From Verrucomicrobiota bacterium (GTDB taxonomy: Bacteria > Verrucomicrobiota > Verrucomicrobiia > Opitutales > Oceanipulchritudinaceae): DNA of 18,800 nucleotides. A program made the position numbers and the translations under genes. The stretch lies in contig JAAAOD010000145.1 in assembly GCA_009908535.1 (NCBI GenBank), positions 1 through 18,800 of the forward strand. Reading direction: 5' to 3'. Under the pieces are notes generated by a model. The model saw only the letters and a program-made list of their open reading frames with translations, was not told the origin of the DNA and did not search any database. Each line of letters begins with the position of its first letter. Positions within the stretch are counted from its first letter, which is position 1. Below are positions 1 to 7,017 of the stretch, one piece after another.

Positions 1-241
1 TTACCATCGGGCGGGAAAGCTCGATTCCGAGAAGGTTCCGATACCCCAGTTCCGCCAGCCCGACGGCTATCCGCCCTGTGCCGGTCCCCAGTTCTAGAAT
101 CCGGTCGCCCGGGGAAAAGACTTCCCGGAAAATGAGTTCTTCCGATGCCCACAGGCCCACGGCGGCGGTGGCGCGGCGGTAATGTTCCACCACATTGGCC
201 TGATCATAAAATTCCCGCACGACTTCAATGCCGACTCCCAT
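1..241 (-). CDS. Class I SAM-dependent methyltransferase (partial, 3' end outside window)
   Basis: Only the N-terminal 80 residues are present; the gene runs off the window start. From the ATG at 241 the protein begins MGVGIEVVREFYDQ and reaches the motif I glycine loop LELGTGTGRIAVGL (about residues 49-62), followed by an acidic strand end GIELS, which in Rossmann-fold methyltransferases contacts the SAM ribose. It was absent from the supplied frame list because it is open at the window edge; I translated it by hand. It starts 14 bases after the stop of the FAD oxidoreductase and an AGGG lies a few bases upstream, so it is probably the fourth gene of the KS-ACP-oxidoreductase operon. The substrate cannot be read from the sequence; by context it may be an acyl or polyene product, or a small molecule that feeds the pathway. 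Confidence 0.82.
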   Translation of the reverse strand, partial: MGVGIEVVREFYDQANVVEHYRRATAAVGLWASEELIFREVFSPGDRILELGTGTGRIAVGLAELGYRNLLGIELSRPMV

Positions 242-255
242 CGCCCTGATTCCCT

Positions 256-1698
256 TCAGCCGTTTCCCGCCAGTTTGCTGAGAACATGCCGGTTTGCCAT
301 GCTGACACCGCTCAACATCGCCCCGATAATCCCGAGAAACCCCTGGTCCGTACCGGCGAGATAGAGATTGTCCAGAAAGGTTTCCCCGGTGCGCATCTTC
401 ACCGGTGAACCGTAAACCGCGCCGCCGAGGTGCGAGGTGAAATGCCGGATTGTCCGCGGGGTGAACATGTCCGTGTGGACGGTCGCCCCCGCAAGTGACT
501 CCGCCTGCATGCCCGGCAGAAACCGCAGCGCGCTCTTCTGCATGCGGGGAAACCAGGCCGCTTTATCCCGTCGATAAGCCTTTTCCTCAAGGGAGGTCCA
601 GTAGGGATAACTGGCGATGGAGGTGACGCGGAGAAGGCCTTCCGGCAACTGCCCTCCATCTGGATATTGATAATTGTTCGGAAAACAGATCACACCCGAA
701 CGCAGATCGATGGGCTCTTTCGCCCCTTCGTAAGCGAAGCGTTCGCTGTCGTTGTAGAAGATGATCGTCTCCCCGCAGCCCATCTCGGCCGGTTGCCGGT
801 CAAAGACGGTGATGCCTTCCGCAAAGCTGAGGGCACCGGTACAACGCTCGATTTCCTCGTCCGTCTCCTCCCGTCCGCACAACAGCAATGTCTCCGGCCA
901 GCCGATGGTGGAGATGATCCGGCGCGCCGTGACCGTCTCCCCGGTTTCCAGTTCCACCGCCTTCGCACGCCGACCATCCTGAACGATGCGCCGGACGCCG
1001 CAACGCATGCGCCGCTTGCCGCCGAGTTCCCGGTAGCGCGCCAGCAGGGCCCGGATCACCACCCGCACGCCCTCCAGCGGCCTGCCAAAGCCCTCCTCGA
1101 AGATGGCCCGCCAGAGGGTCACGAATTGCGTGAAAGGCATGTCGTGCTCGGTCGAACTGCCGTAGTACATGAGGGGACAGAAAAGCATGTCCCGCAGCAC
1201 CGGATCCGAGAGGTAGCGTCCCACCACCTCCCGGGCGCCGGGACCTTCCTTCTCCAGAGCAAGCGCGTCAAAATCCAGCACCGCCTGGCGCAGAGCGCGG
1301 AACCCGTCCACCTCGCCGGGAAATTCCCGCGCCACTTCACTCTCGAGCAGGGAAATATCGTTGGCAAAACGCAGGTCGCGTCCGGGAAAGGCGATCCGGC
1401 TTCCGTTCTGCGGAGAAAGGGCAAAGCTCTCCGGCGGCAGGCGCAACTGCCGCAGCAGCTTTTGCAGCGGCGTCCGGCGTCCGCGTCCGGAACTGTAATT
1501 CGTCACCGCGTGCAGCCCGACATCGAACTTCCGCCCACCCTGGAAGTAGAAGCTGTTCAGGCCCCCGGGCGCATTGTGCTTCTCCACGATCAGGACCTTC
1601 TGATCAAAGGTTGCCAACCGGATGGCAGCGGCCAGACCGGCCATGCCGCAGCCGATGATCAGGACATCAAACGATTTCGCCTCCTGCTCGGATGCCAT
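256..1698 (-). CDS. CrtI/retinol-saturase-like FAD-dependent oxidoreductase
   Basis: A 480-residue flavoprotein of the phytoene desaturase / all-trans-retinol 13,14-reductase superfamily. The dinucleotide-binding motif is at residues 13-47 (IIGCGMAGLAAA, then VLIVEKHNAPGGLN), and the C-terminal FAD-closing segment YLAGTDQGFLGIIGAMLSG sits near residues 447-465. No signal peptide or clear membrane helix is seen. Family members desaturate, saturate or isomerise polyene chains, usually on membrane-associated substrates. The neighbours are an acyl carrier protein (32 bases upstream), a ketosynthase and a methyltransferase, so an acyl or polyene substrate is more likely than a carotenoid; no phytoene synthase gene is visible. 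The family and FAD binding are seen; the substrate is inference. The ATG has only a weak AAGGG placed very close to it. Confidence 0.85.
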   Translation of the reverse strand: MASEQEAKSFDVLIIGCGMAGLAAAIRLATFDQKVLIVEKHNAPGGLNSFYFQGGRKFDVGLHAVTNYSSGRGRRTPLQKLLRQLRLPPESFALSPQNGSRIAFPGRDLRFANDISLLESEVAREFPGEVDGFRALRQAVLDFDALALEKEGPGAREVVGRYLSDPVLRDMLFCPLMYYGSSTEHDMPFTQFVTLWRAIFEEGFGRPLEGVRVVIRALLARYRELGGKRRMRCGVRRIVQDGRRAKAVELETGETVTARRIISTIGWPETLLLCGREETDEEIERCTGALSFAEGITVFDRQPAEMGCGETIIFYNDSERFAYEGAKEPIDLRSGVICFPNNYQYPDGGQLPEGLLRVTSIASYPYWTSLEEKAYRRDKAAWFPRMQKSALRFLPGMQAESLAGATVHTDMFTPRTIRHFTSHLGGAVYGSPVKMRTGETFLDNLYLAGTDQGFLGIIGAMLSGVSMANRHVLSKLAGNG

Positions 1699-1730
1699 GT
1701 CCCTTGCCAGCCCGCGGCAGGAACCCGGCC

Positions 1731-1988
1731 TCAGGCCTTCACCGCGTTGAATTTCGGCGTCAGGTAGTCAGCGCAGCTCTCCAGGCTCGCCAATTGCTGG
1801 TAATCTTCCTCGGGAACTTCGATGCCGTGCTGCTTGCGCAGTTCCATGACGATATCGAGAAAATCCATCGAATCCAGATCCAGTTGATCCCGCAGGCGCA
1901 CACCCGGATTCACCTCGGCGAGGTCCTCGTCCGGAGCAATCTCGGCAATGATGTCCAGCACCACCTGCTTGCACTCTTCTTTGGTCAT
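1731..1988 (-). CDS. Acyl carrier protein
   Basis: An 85-residue acidic protein with the ACP fold. The motif DQLDLDSMDFLDIVMEL carries the phosphopantetheine-accepting serine at residue 40 (DSMD; classical ACPs have DSL). The following helices, with IEVPEEDYQQLASLE, match helix III/IV of ACPs. It is cytosolic and carries acyl intermediates as thioesters once a 4'-phosphopantetheinyl transferase has modified it. It lies 27 bases downstream of the ketosynthase gene and 32 bases upstream of the FAD oxidoreductase on the same strand, so it is probably the dedicated carrier of this cluster and not the housekeeping AcpP, which is normally beside fabG/fabF with the DSLD motif. No clear Shine-Dalgarno sequence precedes the ATG. 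Confidence 0.9.
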   Translation of the reverse strand: MTKEECKQVVLDIIAEIAPDEDLAEVNPGVRLRDQLDLDSMDFLDIVMELRKQHGIEVPEEDYQQLASLESCADYLTPKFNAVKA

Positions 1989-2015
1989 ATGGGTCGCGGT
2001 TTTAGGTGAATAAGG

Positions 2016-3269
2016 TCACTCTGCAAACATTTTAACGATCAGGCAGGAATTAATGCCCAGCATTCCGAAGCTGTTGTTCAGCAGGATCCGTACCCGCTCA
2101 CGACGAACGGGGTTATTGATGACGAGGCGCGGCAGCCCACACTCCGGATCGAGGTCATCGAGGTTGATCGTGGGATGGACAAGGTTGTCCTCAAAGGCGG
2201 GAAGATTGCCGGCCAGCTCAAGGGCGCCGGCGGCCCCCATGGCGTGCCCGATGAAGCTTTTCGTGTTGTTGATGTGCGGTCCTTCTGCCGCCTCCTCCGC
2301 CGGAAAGACGGACCGTACCGCCTTGCACTCCTGCATGTCGCCCTGCGGCGTGGAAGTGGCGTGCGTGCTGACAATATCAATCTCCCCGGGCTGCAGACCC
2401 GCACGCCGCAGCGCCGCCCGCATGCACTCGGCCTGTCGTTCACTGTTAGGCAGGACGGCATCGGTGGCATCCGAGTTCAGGTGATAACCGACGATCTCAC
2501 CGTAGATTTTCGCGCCGCGCGCGCGCGCATCTTCAAGTCGCTCGAGCGTGTAGATGGCCCCACCCTCGCTGACGACGATTCCGTTCCGCTCCTTGTCGAA
2601 GGGGCGGCTCGCTTTCGCCGGATCCTCGTGATGGGCCAGCGCTCCCTGGCTCTTGAAGCCCGCGAAGATACCGAAGGTGTGGATGGACTCGCTCACGCCT
2701 CCGGCCAGCGCAAGGTCCACTTCCCCGAGCCGCAGCATCTGCAGCGCCTGAATAAGACCAGCGTTGCCCGCGGCACAGGCCGCTCCGATGGTGTAATGCG
2801 GGCCGTGGATGTCGAGATTCAGGGTCACTTCCCCGGCCGGGTTGTTGGCCACGGTGCGCGGGTTGTGGTGGTGCGACCAGAAACGCACGTCATAGTCGTA
2901 CTGGGAAATGTTATACACTTCGTTTTCCGTTTCCACGTTGCCGTGCTCGGTCGTACCGACATAGACCCCGATCCGGTTGGTGTCGTAGGCGGCAAGGTCG
3001 AGACCCGAGTCCGCGACGGCTTCCCGGCTACAGAAGATGGCGATGCTTCCCGCGCGGGTACTGTTGCGCAGTTCCCTGCGCGTCTGGTACTTGCGGCTGT
3101 CAAAGTCACAGACGCCCGCGTGGACCTTGCCCATGTAACGGACGTCCATATCGACGACACGACCGCGGCCCGCAAGCAGGTTTGAACGGAAGGCAGGAAG
3201 ATCGTTTCCGTTGGGGGCAGTAAGACCGACACCGGTGATGACAATGCGACTGCTGACTGTATCTTTCAT
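2016..3269 (-). CDS. Beta-ketoacyl-ACP synthase, FabF (KAS II) type
   Basis: A condensing enzyme of 417 residues from the ATG at 3269, which has GAGG six bases upstream; the longer frame to 3308 adds 13 residues of low plausibility ahead of the conserved RIVITGVG strand. The Cys-His-His triad is intact: Cys165 in TIGAACAAGNAG, His303 in THATSTPQGD and His342 in FIGHAMGAAGAL. These positions are close to those of E. coli FabF (163, 303, 340). It performs Claisen condensation of malonyl-ACP with an acyl-ACP in the cytosol. It is the first gene of a KS-ACP-FAD oxidoreductase-methyltransferase row, not of a standard fab operon (no fabD, fabG or fabH here), so a special acyl product is more likely than bulk fatty acid. 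No ketoreductase or dehydratase is in the window, so those steps would be borrowed from the general pathway or lie elsewhere. Confidence 0.9.
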   Translation of the reverse strand: MKDTVSSRIVITGVGLTAPNGNDLPAFRSNLLAGRGRVVDMDVRYMGKVHAGVCDFDSRKYQTRRELRNSTRAGSIAIFCSREAVADSGLDLAAYDTNRIGVYVGTTEHGNVETENEVYNISQYDYDVRFWSHHHNPRTVANNPAGEVTLNLDIHGPHYTIGAACAAGNAGLIQALQMLRLGEVDLALAGGVSESIHTFGIFAGFKSQGALAHHEDPAKASRPFDKERNGIVVSEGGAIYTLERLEDARARGAKIYGEIVGYHLNSDATDAVLPNSERQAECMRAALRRAGLQPGEIDIVSTHATSTPQGDMQECKAVRSVFPAEEAAEGPHINNTKSFIGHAMGAAGALELAGNLPAFEDNLVHPTINLDDLDPECGLPRLVINNPVRRERVRILLNNSFGMLGINSCLIVKMFAE

Positions 3270-3349
3270 GGGAGCCTCACGCCCGCGCGCGACGCCGAAT
3301 CGCGCCATCGGGAGAGAAAAGGCAAACTCTCAATGGGCTTTTCCGGGAC

Positions 3350-3355
3350 TGTCAA
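3350..3355 (-). promoter_or_regulatory. Candidate -35 element for the KS-ACP operon
   Basis: A perfect TTGACA lies on the minus strand 81-86 bases upstream of the chosen ketosynthase start. At 17 bases downstream the sequence TGAGAG is a poor -10 match, so only the -35 half is persuasive. The rest of this 171-base divergent intergenic region (3270-3440) shows nothing else I can name. Confidence 0.3.
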
Positions 3356-3440
3356 TGCAAACGGCGGTTTCCCGAACCGCTGCCCGGCGGGGGAGAGTTT
3401 TCCCTTTCCTTAAGCCTTCCCCGGTCCTTTACTGCCCGGC

Positions 3441-4430
3441 ATGAAAGTACTGGTCGTCGGAGGTGCGGGTTACATCGGTAGCCACTGTGTCAGGCAGTTG
3501 CAGCAACAGGGCCATGAACCGGTTGTTCTCGACAACCTCGTCTTCGGGCATCGCGGGGCGGTCCCGCCGGAAATCGCCTTTTTCGAGGAGGACCTCGGCA
3601 ACCGGGCCAAGGTCGCCGACCTCCTTGGCGCCGAAGAGATCGAGCTCGTTATGCATTTCGCCGCCTTCGCCTACGTGGGCGAATCCGTGAAAGACCCGCT
3701 GAAGTACTACGAGAACAACCTCGGGAAAACTGTGAGCCTCCTGCAGGCCATGCGCGATGCCGGGGTCGATCGCTTCGTCTTTTCCTCCACCTGCGCCACC
3801 TACGGGATCCCCTCGGAAATGCCCATCCACGAGGAACTGCCGCAGGCGCCCATCAATCCCTACGGCCAGACGAAACTGGAGGTGGAGCAGATGCTGCGCG
3901 ACTGTGCCCGTGCCTACGGCCTGCGCTCGGCCTCCTTCCGCTATTTCAATGCCGCCGGCGCCGCCGCGGACGGTTCCATCGGCGAGGACCACGATCCGGA
4001 AACGCATTTGATCCCGCTCTGTTTCCGCGCCGCCAAGGGCAAGGGACCCGCGCTCACCGTTTTCGGGGATGATTACGCTACGCCTGACGGCACCTGCCTC
4101 CGCGACTATATCCACGTCGACGACCTCGCCCGCGCCCACATCGCCGTCTTTCCGAAGCTGGACGAGCCCGGCGCTTTTCTCTACTACAACCTCGGCACCG
4201 GCACCCCCGTCAGCGTCCGCGAGATCATCCGCAGCGTCGAGGAGGTCAGCGGTCTCAAGGTTCCGCACGAAATCGGTCCCCGCCGCGAAGGCGATCCCCC
4301 CGCACTCTATGCAGACAGCTCCAAGGCCCGGCGCGAACTCGACTGGACGCCCCGCTTCATGAACATCAACGAAACCGTCGCCACGGCATGGGAATGGCAC
4401 CGCAATCACCCCGACGGCTTTGCCTCCTGA
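3441..4430 (+). CDS. galE: UDP-glucose 4-epimerase
   Basis: A 329-residue extended short-chain dehydrogenase that interconverts UDP-glucose and UDP-galactose with bound NAD+, supplying galactosyl units for surface polysaccharide. The NAD loop GGAGYIGSH is at residues 7-15, the strand-end acid is Asp31, and HFAAFAYVGESV (72-83) is typical of GalE. The active site shows SST at 115-117 and Tyr141-x3-Lys145 (NPYGQTK). The sugar-binding stretch SFRYFNAAGA follows, and DGTCLRDYIHVDDLARAH is the usual C-terminal signature. Length fits GalE (about 330). Related 4-epimerases acting on GlcNAc or uronic acids cannot be excluded from sequence alone. It is divergent from the ketosynthase operon and convergent with the response regulator; no strong ribosome binding site precedes the ATG. 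Confidence 0.93.
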   Translation: MKVLVVGGAGYIGSHCVRQLQQQGHEPVVLDNLVFGHRGAVPPEIAFFEEDLGNRAKVADLLGAEEIELVMHFAAFAYVGESVKDPLKYYENNLGKTVSLLQAMRDAGVDRFVFSSTCATYGIPSEMPIHEELPQAPINPYGQTKLEVEQMLRDCARAYGLRSASFRYFNAAGAAADGSIGEDHDPETHLIPLCFRAAKGKGPALTVFGDDYATPDGTCLRDYIHVDDLARAHIAVFPKLDEPGAFLYYNLGTGTPVSVREIIRSVEEVSGLKVPHEIGPRREGDPPALYADSSKARRELDWTPRFMNINETVATAWEWHRNHPDGFAS

Positions 4431-4468
4431 ATCCTGCCACCTTCCTACATACTGAAAACCATCTCCCC

Positions 4469-4495
4469 TTTCCCGACCCGCCGGGAACCGGGAAA
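4469..4495. terminator. Hairpin between convergent galE and response regulator
   Basis: TTTCCCG (4469-4475) pairs with CGGGAAA (4489-4495); an alternative inner pairing uses CGGGAA at 4482-4487. It lies in the 76-base gap between two convergent stop codons, where a shared terminator is expected, but neither strand has a following T-run, so this is a weak call. Confidence 0.3.
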
Positions 4496-4506
4496 CAATG
4501 GCTGGT

Positions 4507-5097
4507 TCAGGCCTCTTCGCCGCGTTCGGATTCTTCCTTCAGCTGTTGTAGCTGCGGTTTGATGACACGCTCGTAGTATTCCGGTTCGATGCCGTGGGAA
4601 AGGGTAATGCCGAGGCGCTTGCGCATGAACTCCTCGATGGTGGTCCAGCCTTCGTCGGGAAATTTTATTTTCTTCGTGTAAGCGCAGATGGTCAGGACAT
4701 TCTCAAGCGACTCGATGCGCGAACTTGCGCCCAGAATACGCGCCGCCACGCGCAGGCGGATTTCCAGTTCGAGGCGGTCGAGAGGTTTGGCGAGAAAATC
4801 GTCCACTCCCGCCTCCATGGCCTTGAAGTAATTTTCGCGCTGGCCGATATTCGCGGTGAGGAGAATGATGTAGGTGTAGTCGCAGAGATCGTTTTCGCGG
4901 ATGCGCTCCACCAGCTCCAATCCATCCAGGCGTGGCATGAGCCAGTCCGTGATGATCAGGCGCATGGGCTGCGCACGATAGGCCTCCCACGCTTCCTGCC
5001 CGTCCGAGGAAACCGTTACCTCATGGCCGAGCTCCTCAAGGATATTGATTAGGAGCTTGCGTGAGATGAAATCATCTTCTGCGATCAGAATGTTCAT
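4507..5097 (-). CDS. Response regulator receiver protein with degenerate ICAY-type C-terminal tail
   Basis: A 196-residue protein starting MNILIAEDDF at 5097; the frame extends to 5157 but the receiver fold begins at this Met. Receiver residues are all present: Asp8/Asp9 acidic pair, phosphoacceptor Asp51 (ITDWLMPRLDG), Thr81 and Lys104 (FLAKPLD). No DNA-binding or enzymatic output domain follows. Residues 135-175 (LTICAYTKKIKFPDEGW, then SHGIEPEYY) match the tail found after receiver and PAS domains in many proteins, usually ICAxCKKIR...SHGICPxC, but three of its four cysteines are replaced here (Thr141, Glu171, Tyr174; Cys138 remains). The last 20 residues are charged and probably helical. 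It is an orphan: no kinase gene is nearby. It likely relays phosphorylation to a protein partner in the cytosol. It has no clear Shine-Dalgarno sequence. Confidence 0.85.
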   Translation of the reverse strand: MNILIAEDDFISRKLLINILEELGHEVTVSSDGQEAWEAYRAQPMRLIITDWLMPRLDGLELVERIRENDLCDYTYIILLTANIGQRENYFKAMEAGVDDFLAKPLDRLELEIRLRVAARILGASSRIESLENVLTICAYTKKIKFPDEGWTTIEEFMRKRLGITLSHGIEPEYYERVIKPQLQQLKEESERGEEA

Positions 5098-5188
5098 AGG
5101 TAAGACAGCCGCTACAAGGGGAAGAGAAAAAGGAAATCCTCTATCTTGTGCAACCACAAAGCCTTAGGTGATTATCATGCCGATATTG

Positions 5189-5200
5189 AGGATATATCCT
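5189..5200. promoter_or_regulatory. Perfect 12-bp palindrome in divergent promoter region
   Basis: AGGATATATCCT is a perfect inverted repeat in the 128-base AT-rich gap between the response regulator (minus) and dtd (plus). On the minus strand TGATAAT (about 5170-5176) is a reasonable extended -10 for the response regulator, which would put the palindrome near its -35 region. It could be an operator, but no binding protein is implied by the sequence. Confidence 0.3.
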
Positions 5201-5225
5201 TAACAGGAAACTACGACGTTTGAAC

Positions 5226-5681
5226 ATGAGAGCCGTCTATCAGCGAGTATGGGAAGCAACTGTATCGACAGGACAATGCGAACCTCGCCGCATCGGGCGC
5301 GGCCTTCTCCTCTTTCTCGGCGTCGAGCGTGAAGACGATGAAAAGGAAGCGGACTGGCTGCTGGAGAAAGTCCTGCGGACCCGCTGCTTCGAGGATGCGG
5401 AAGGCCGTATGAATTTGTCACTACAGGATATCGGGGGCGAGCTCATGGTCATCAGTCAGTTCACGCTCTTCGGCAGCCTGCGCAAGGGGACGCGGCCCTC
5501 CTTCAACCGAAGCGCCGATCCGGGGGAGGCGGAAAGGTTGTACGAGCGGTTCGCGCAAGCGGCGGCGGAGCGGCTGGGACGGCCGGTCCCGACCGGTTTC
5601 TTTGCCTGTCCCATGCGGATCGCGGCCGTCAATGACGGCCCCGTCACCCTCGTCCTCGACACGAGGCGAAAAGACTTCTAA
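5226..5681 (+). CDS. dtd: D-aminoacyl-tRNA deacylase
   Basis: Hydrolyses D-aminoacyl-tRNAs (and Gly-tRNA-Ala) in the cytosol, protecting translation from mischarged tRNA. From the ATG at 5226 it has 151 residues, the usual DTD length, and begins MRAVYQRV, the conserved N-terminus of the family. The two signature motifs are present: SQFTLFG at 77-83 (canonical SQFTLY) and NDGPVTLVLD with Gly138-Pro139. A TTG at 5220 would add two residues and lies about 10 bases after AGGAA (5205-5209), a better ribosome-binding distance than the ATG has, so the start could be 5220; conservation favours 5226. It is followed 14 bases later by dgt, probably in one transcript. Confidence 0.94.
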   Translation: MRAVYQRVWEATVSTGQCEPRRIGRGLLLFLGVEREDDEKEADWLLEKVLRTRCFEDAEGRMNLSLQDIGGELMVISQFTLFGSLRKGTRPSFNRSADPGEAERLYERFAQAAAERLGRPVPTGFFACPMRIAAVNDGPVTLVLDTRRKDF

Positions 5682-5695
5682 AACCGCGCCTACTT

Positions 5696-6988
5696 ATGGA
5701 AAACCGTTTCTACGGCGACTACGACTGCGAGCACCTTCCCGGCAAGCGTCCGGAAAACGATCATCGCAGTCCTTTCCAGATCGACCGCGACCGCGTCCTC
5801 TTTTCCTCCGCCTTCCGGCAGTTGCAGTCCAAAACCCAGGTTTTTCAGTCCGGGGAATACGACTTTTATCGTACCCGCCTGACGCACACCATCGAGGTCG
5901 CACGCATCGCCCGTTCCATCGTAGAGTTTCTCAACCTGCGCAGCGACCGGCTCCGTCCCGACTTCCGTCTGGATCCGGATCTCGTCGAGGCGGTCGGGCT
6001 CGCCCATGACCTCGGTCATCCTCCCTTCGGCCACATCGGGGAGCGCAAACTCAATGAGCTGATGCGGGCGGAAGGTGGTTTCGAGGGCAATGCGCAAACC
6101 CTGCGCATCCTTACCCGCCTCATTTACAGCCGGCCCGAGCGTCCGTCCGGCATGAAGCCAACCCGGGCCTTTCTCGACGGCATTCTCAAATACAAGTCGC
6201 TCCACCGCGAATGCACCGGGACGTGTGCTGAGGGGAGGCCCCGCTTCCCCGAAAACCACTTTCTTTACGACGACCAGGAGGAGCTGCGCGATTTCATCCT
6301 TGGAGGGATGGAGCCGGGAAAGGTCCCGCCGGAAGAGTTGGGCAGGGTCCGCAGCATCGAATGCGCGATCATGGACTGGGCGGACGACACCGCCTATTCC
6401 CTGCACGACATTGTCGACGGAATCCAGGCGCGCTTCATCACCCCGGATTCTCTGCGGGCATGGAGCGACCGCCAGACGGACTTGACCAGCTACCAGTTGC
6501 AGACCCTTGATGAGCTGGTCGAGGAAATCCGCGGCGGCGGATACGAACCGCGGACCAGCTTATGGATCGGCCAGTTCATCCAGGCCTGCGACCTTGAACC
6601 CGCCGATTCGCCGCTGGCCGCCGTAAGCAACCGTCACCGCTTCCGCCTCGTCGTCGATCCGTGCGTGCGCGAGGTCTGCGACCTGCACAAGCGCATCGCC
6701 ATCGACCTCATTTTCAAATCCGCCCCCCTGCAGCAGATTGAATTCAAGGGCGGCCGGCTCCTGCGCCAACTTTTCGAGGCGTACGGAAAGCACCATCTGG
6801 AGGAAGGTCCCTCCCGGCTGCACATCCTCCCGGAACCGGTTTGCCGCTGGATCGCAGTCGAAAAAGATCCCGCCGTTCGTCGGCGCCTTCTCTGCGACCA
6901 TCTCGCCTCCCTGACCGACGGTCAGGCCATCCGCGCCTACAAACGCTTGTTTGAGCCGGAATTCGGCGCCCTCATGGATTTGTACTGA
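5696..6988 (+). CDS. dgt: Deoxyguanosinetriphosphate triphosphohydrolase (HD-domain dNTPase)
   Basis: A 430-residue cytosolic HD-superfamily enzyme that cleaves dGTP (or other dNTPs) to deoxynucleoside and tripolyphosphate. The metal ligands fit the family: His64 in RTRLTHTIEVARIAR, His104-Asp105 in GLAHDLGHPPFGHIGE, and Asp230/231 in MDWADDTAYSLHD. The substrate-loop segment GGFEGNAQTLRILT (127-140) is typical of dGTPases, as is the N-terminal FSSAFRQLQSKTQVF. Length lies between the short (about 380) and E. coli (about 505) forms. It begins 14 bases after dtd and ends 18 bases from the converging protease gene; there is no good Shine-Dalgarno sequence. Confidence 0.92.
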   Translation: MENRFYGDYDCEHLPGKRPENDHRSPFQIDRDRVLFSSAFRQLQSKTQVFQSGEYDFYRTRLTHTIEVARIARSIVEFLNLRSDRLRPDFRLDPDLVEAVGLAHDLGHPPFGHIGERKLNELMRAEGGFEGNAQTLRILTRLIYSRPERPSGMKPTRAFLDGILKYKSLHRECTGTCAEGRPRFPENHFLYDDQEELRDFILGGMEPGKVPPEELGRVRSIECAIMDWADDTAYSLHDIVDGIQARFITPDSLRAWSDRQTDLTSYQLQTLDELVEEIRGGGYEPRTSLWIGQFIQACDLEPADSPLAAVSNRHRFRLVVDPCVREVCDLHKRIAIDLIFKSAPLQQIEFKGGRLLRQLFEAYGKHHLEEGPSRLHILPEPVCRWIAVEKDPAVRRRLLCDHLASLTDGQAIRAYKRLFEPEFGALMDLY

Positions 6989-6998
6989 GGAGCCGGCA

Positions 6999-7017
6999 AG
7001 CCGCTCTTACCGCGGCT
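6999..7017. terminator. Hairpin at the dgt / htrA-like convergent junction
   Basis: AGCCGC (6999-7004) pairs with GCGGCT (7012-7017) around a 7-base loop that contains the stop codon of the protease gene. The two genes converge with an 18-base gap, so a shared signal is expected, but there is no T-run on either strand. Confidence 0.25.

Noticed and set aside
3429..4409. 326-residue minus-strand frame opposite galE
   Set aside because: galE is certain on the plus strand; the antisense frame is a GC-rich shadow without motifs.
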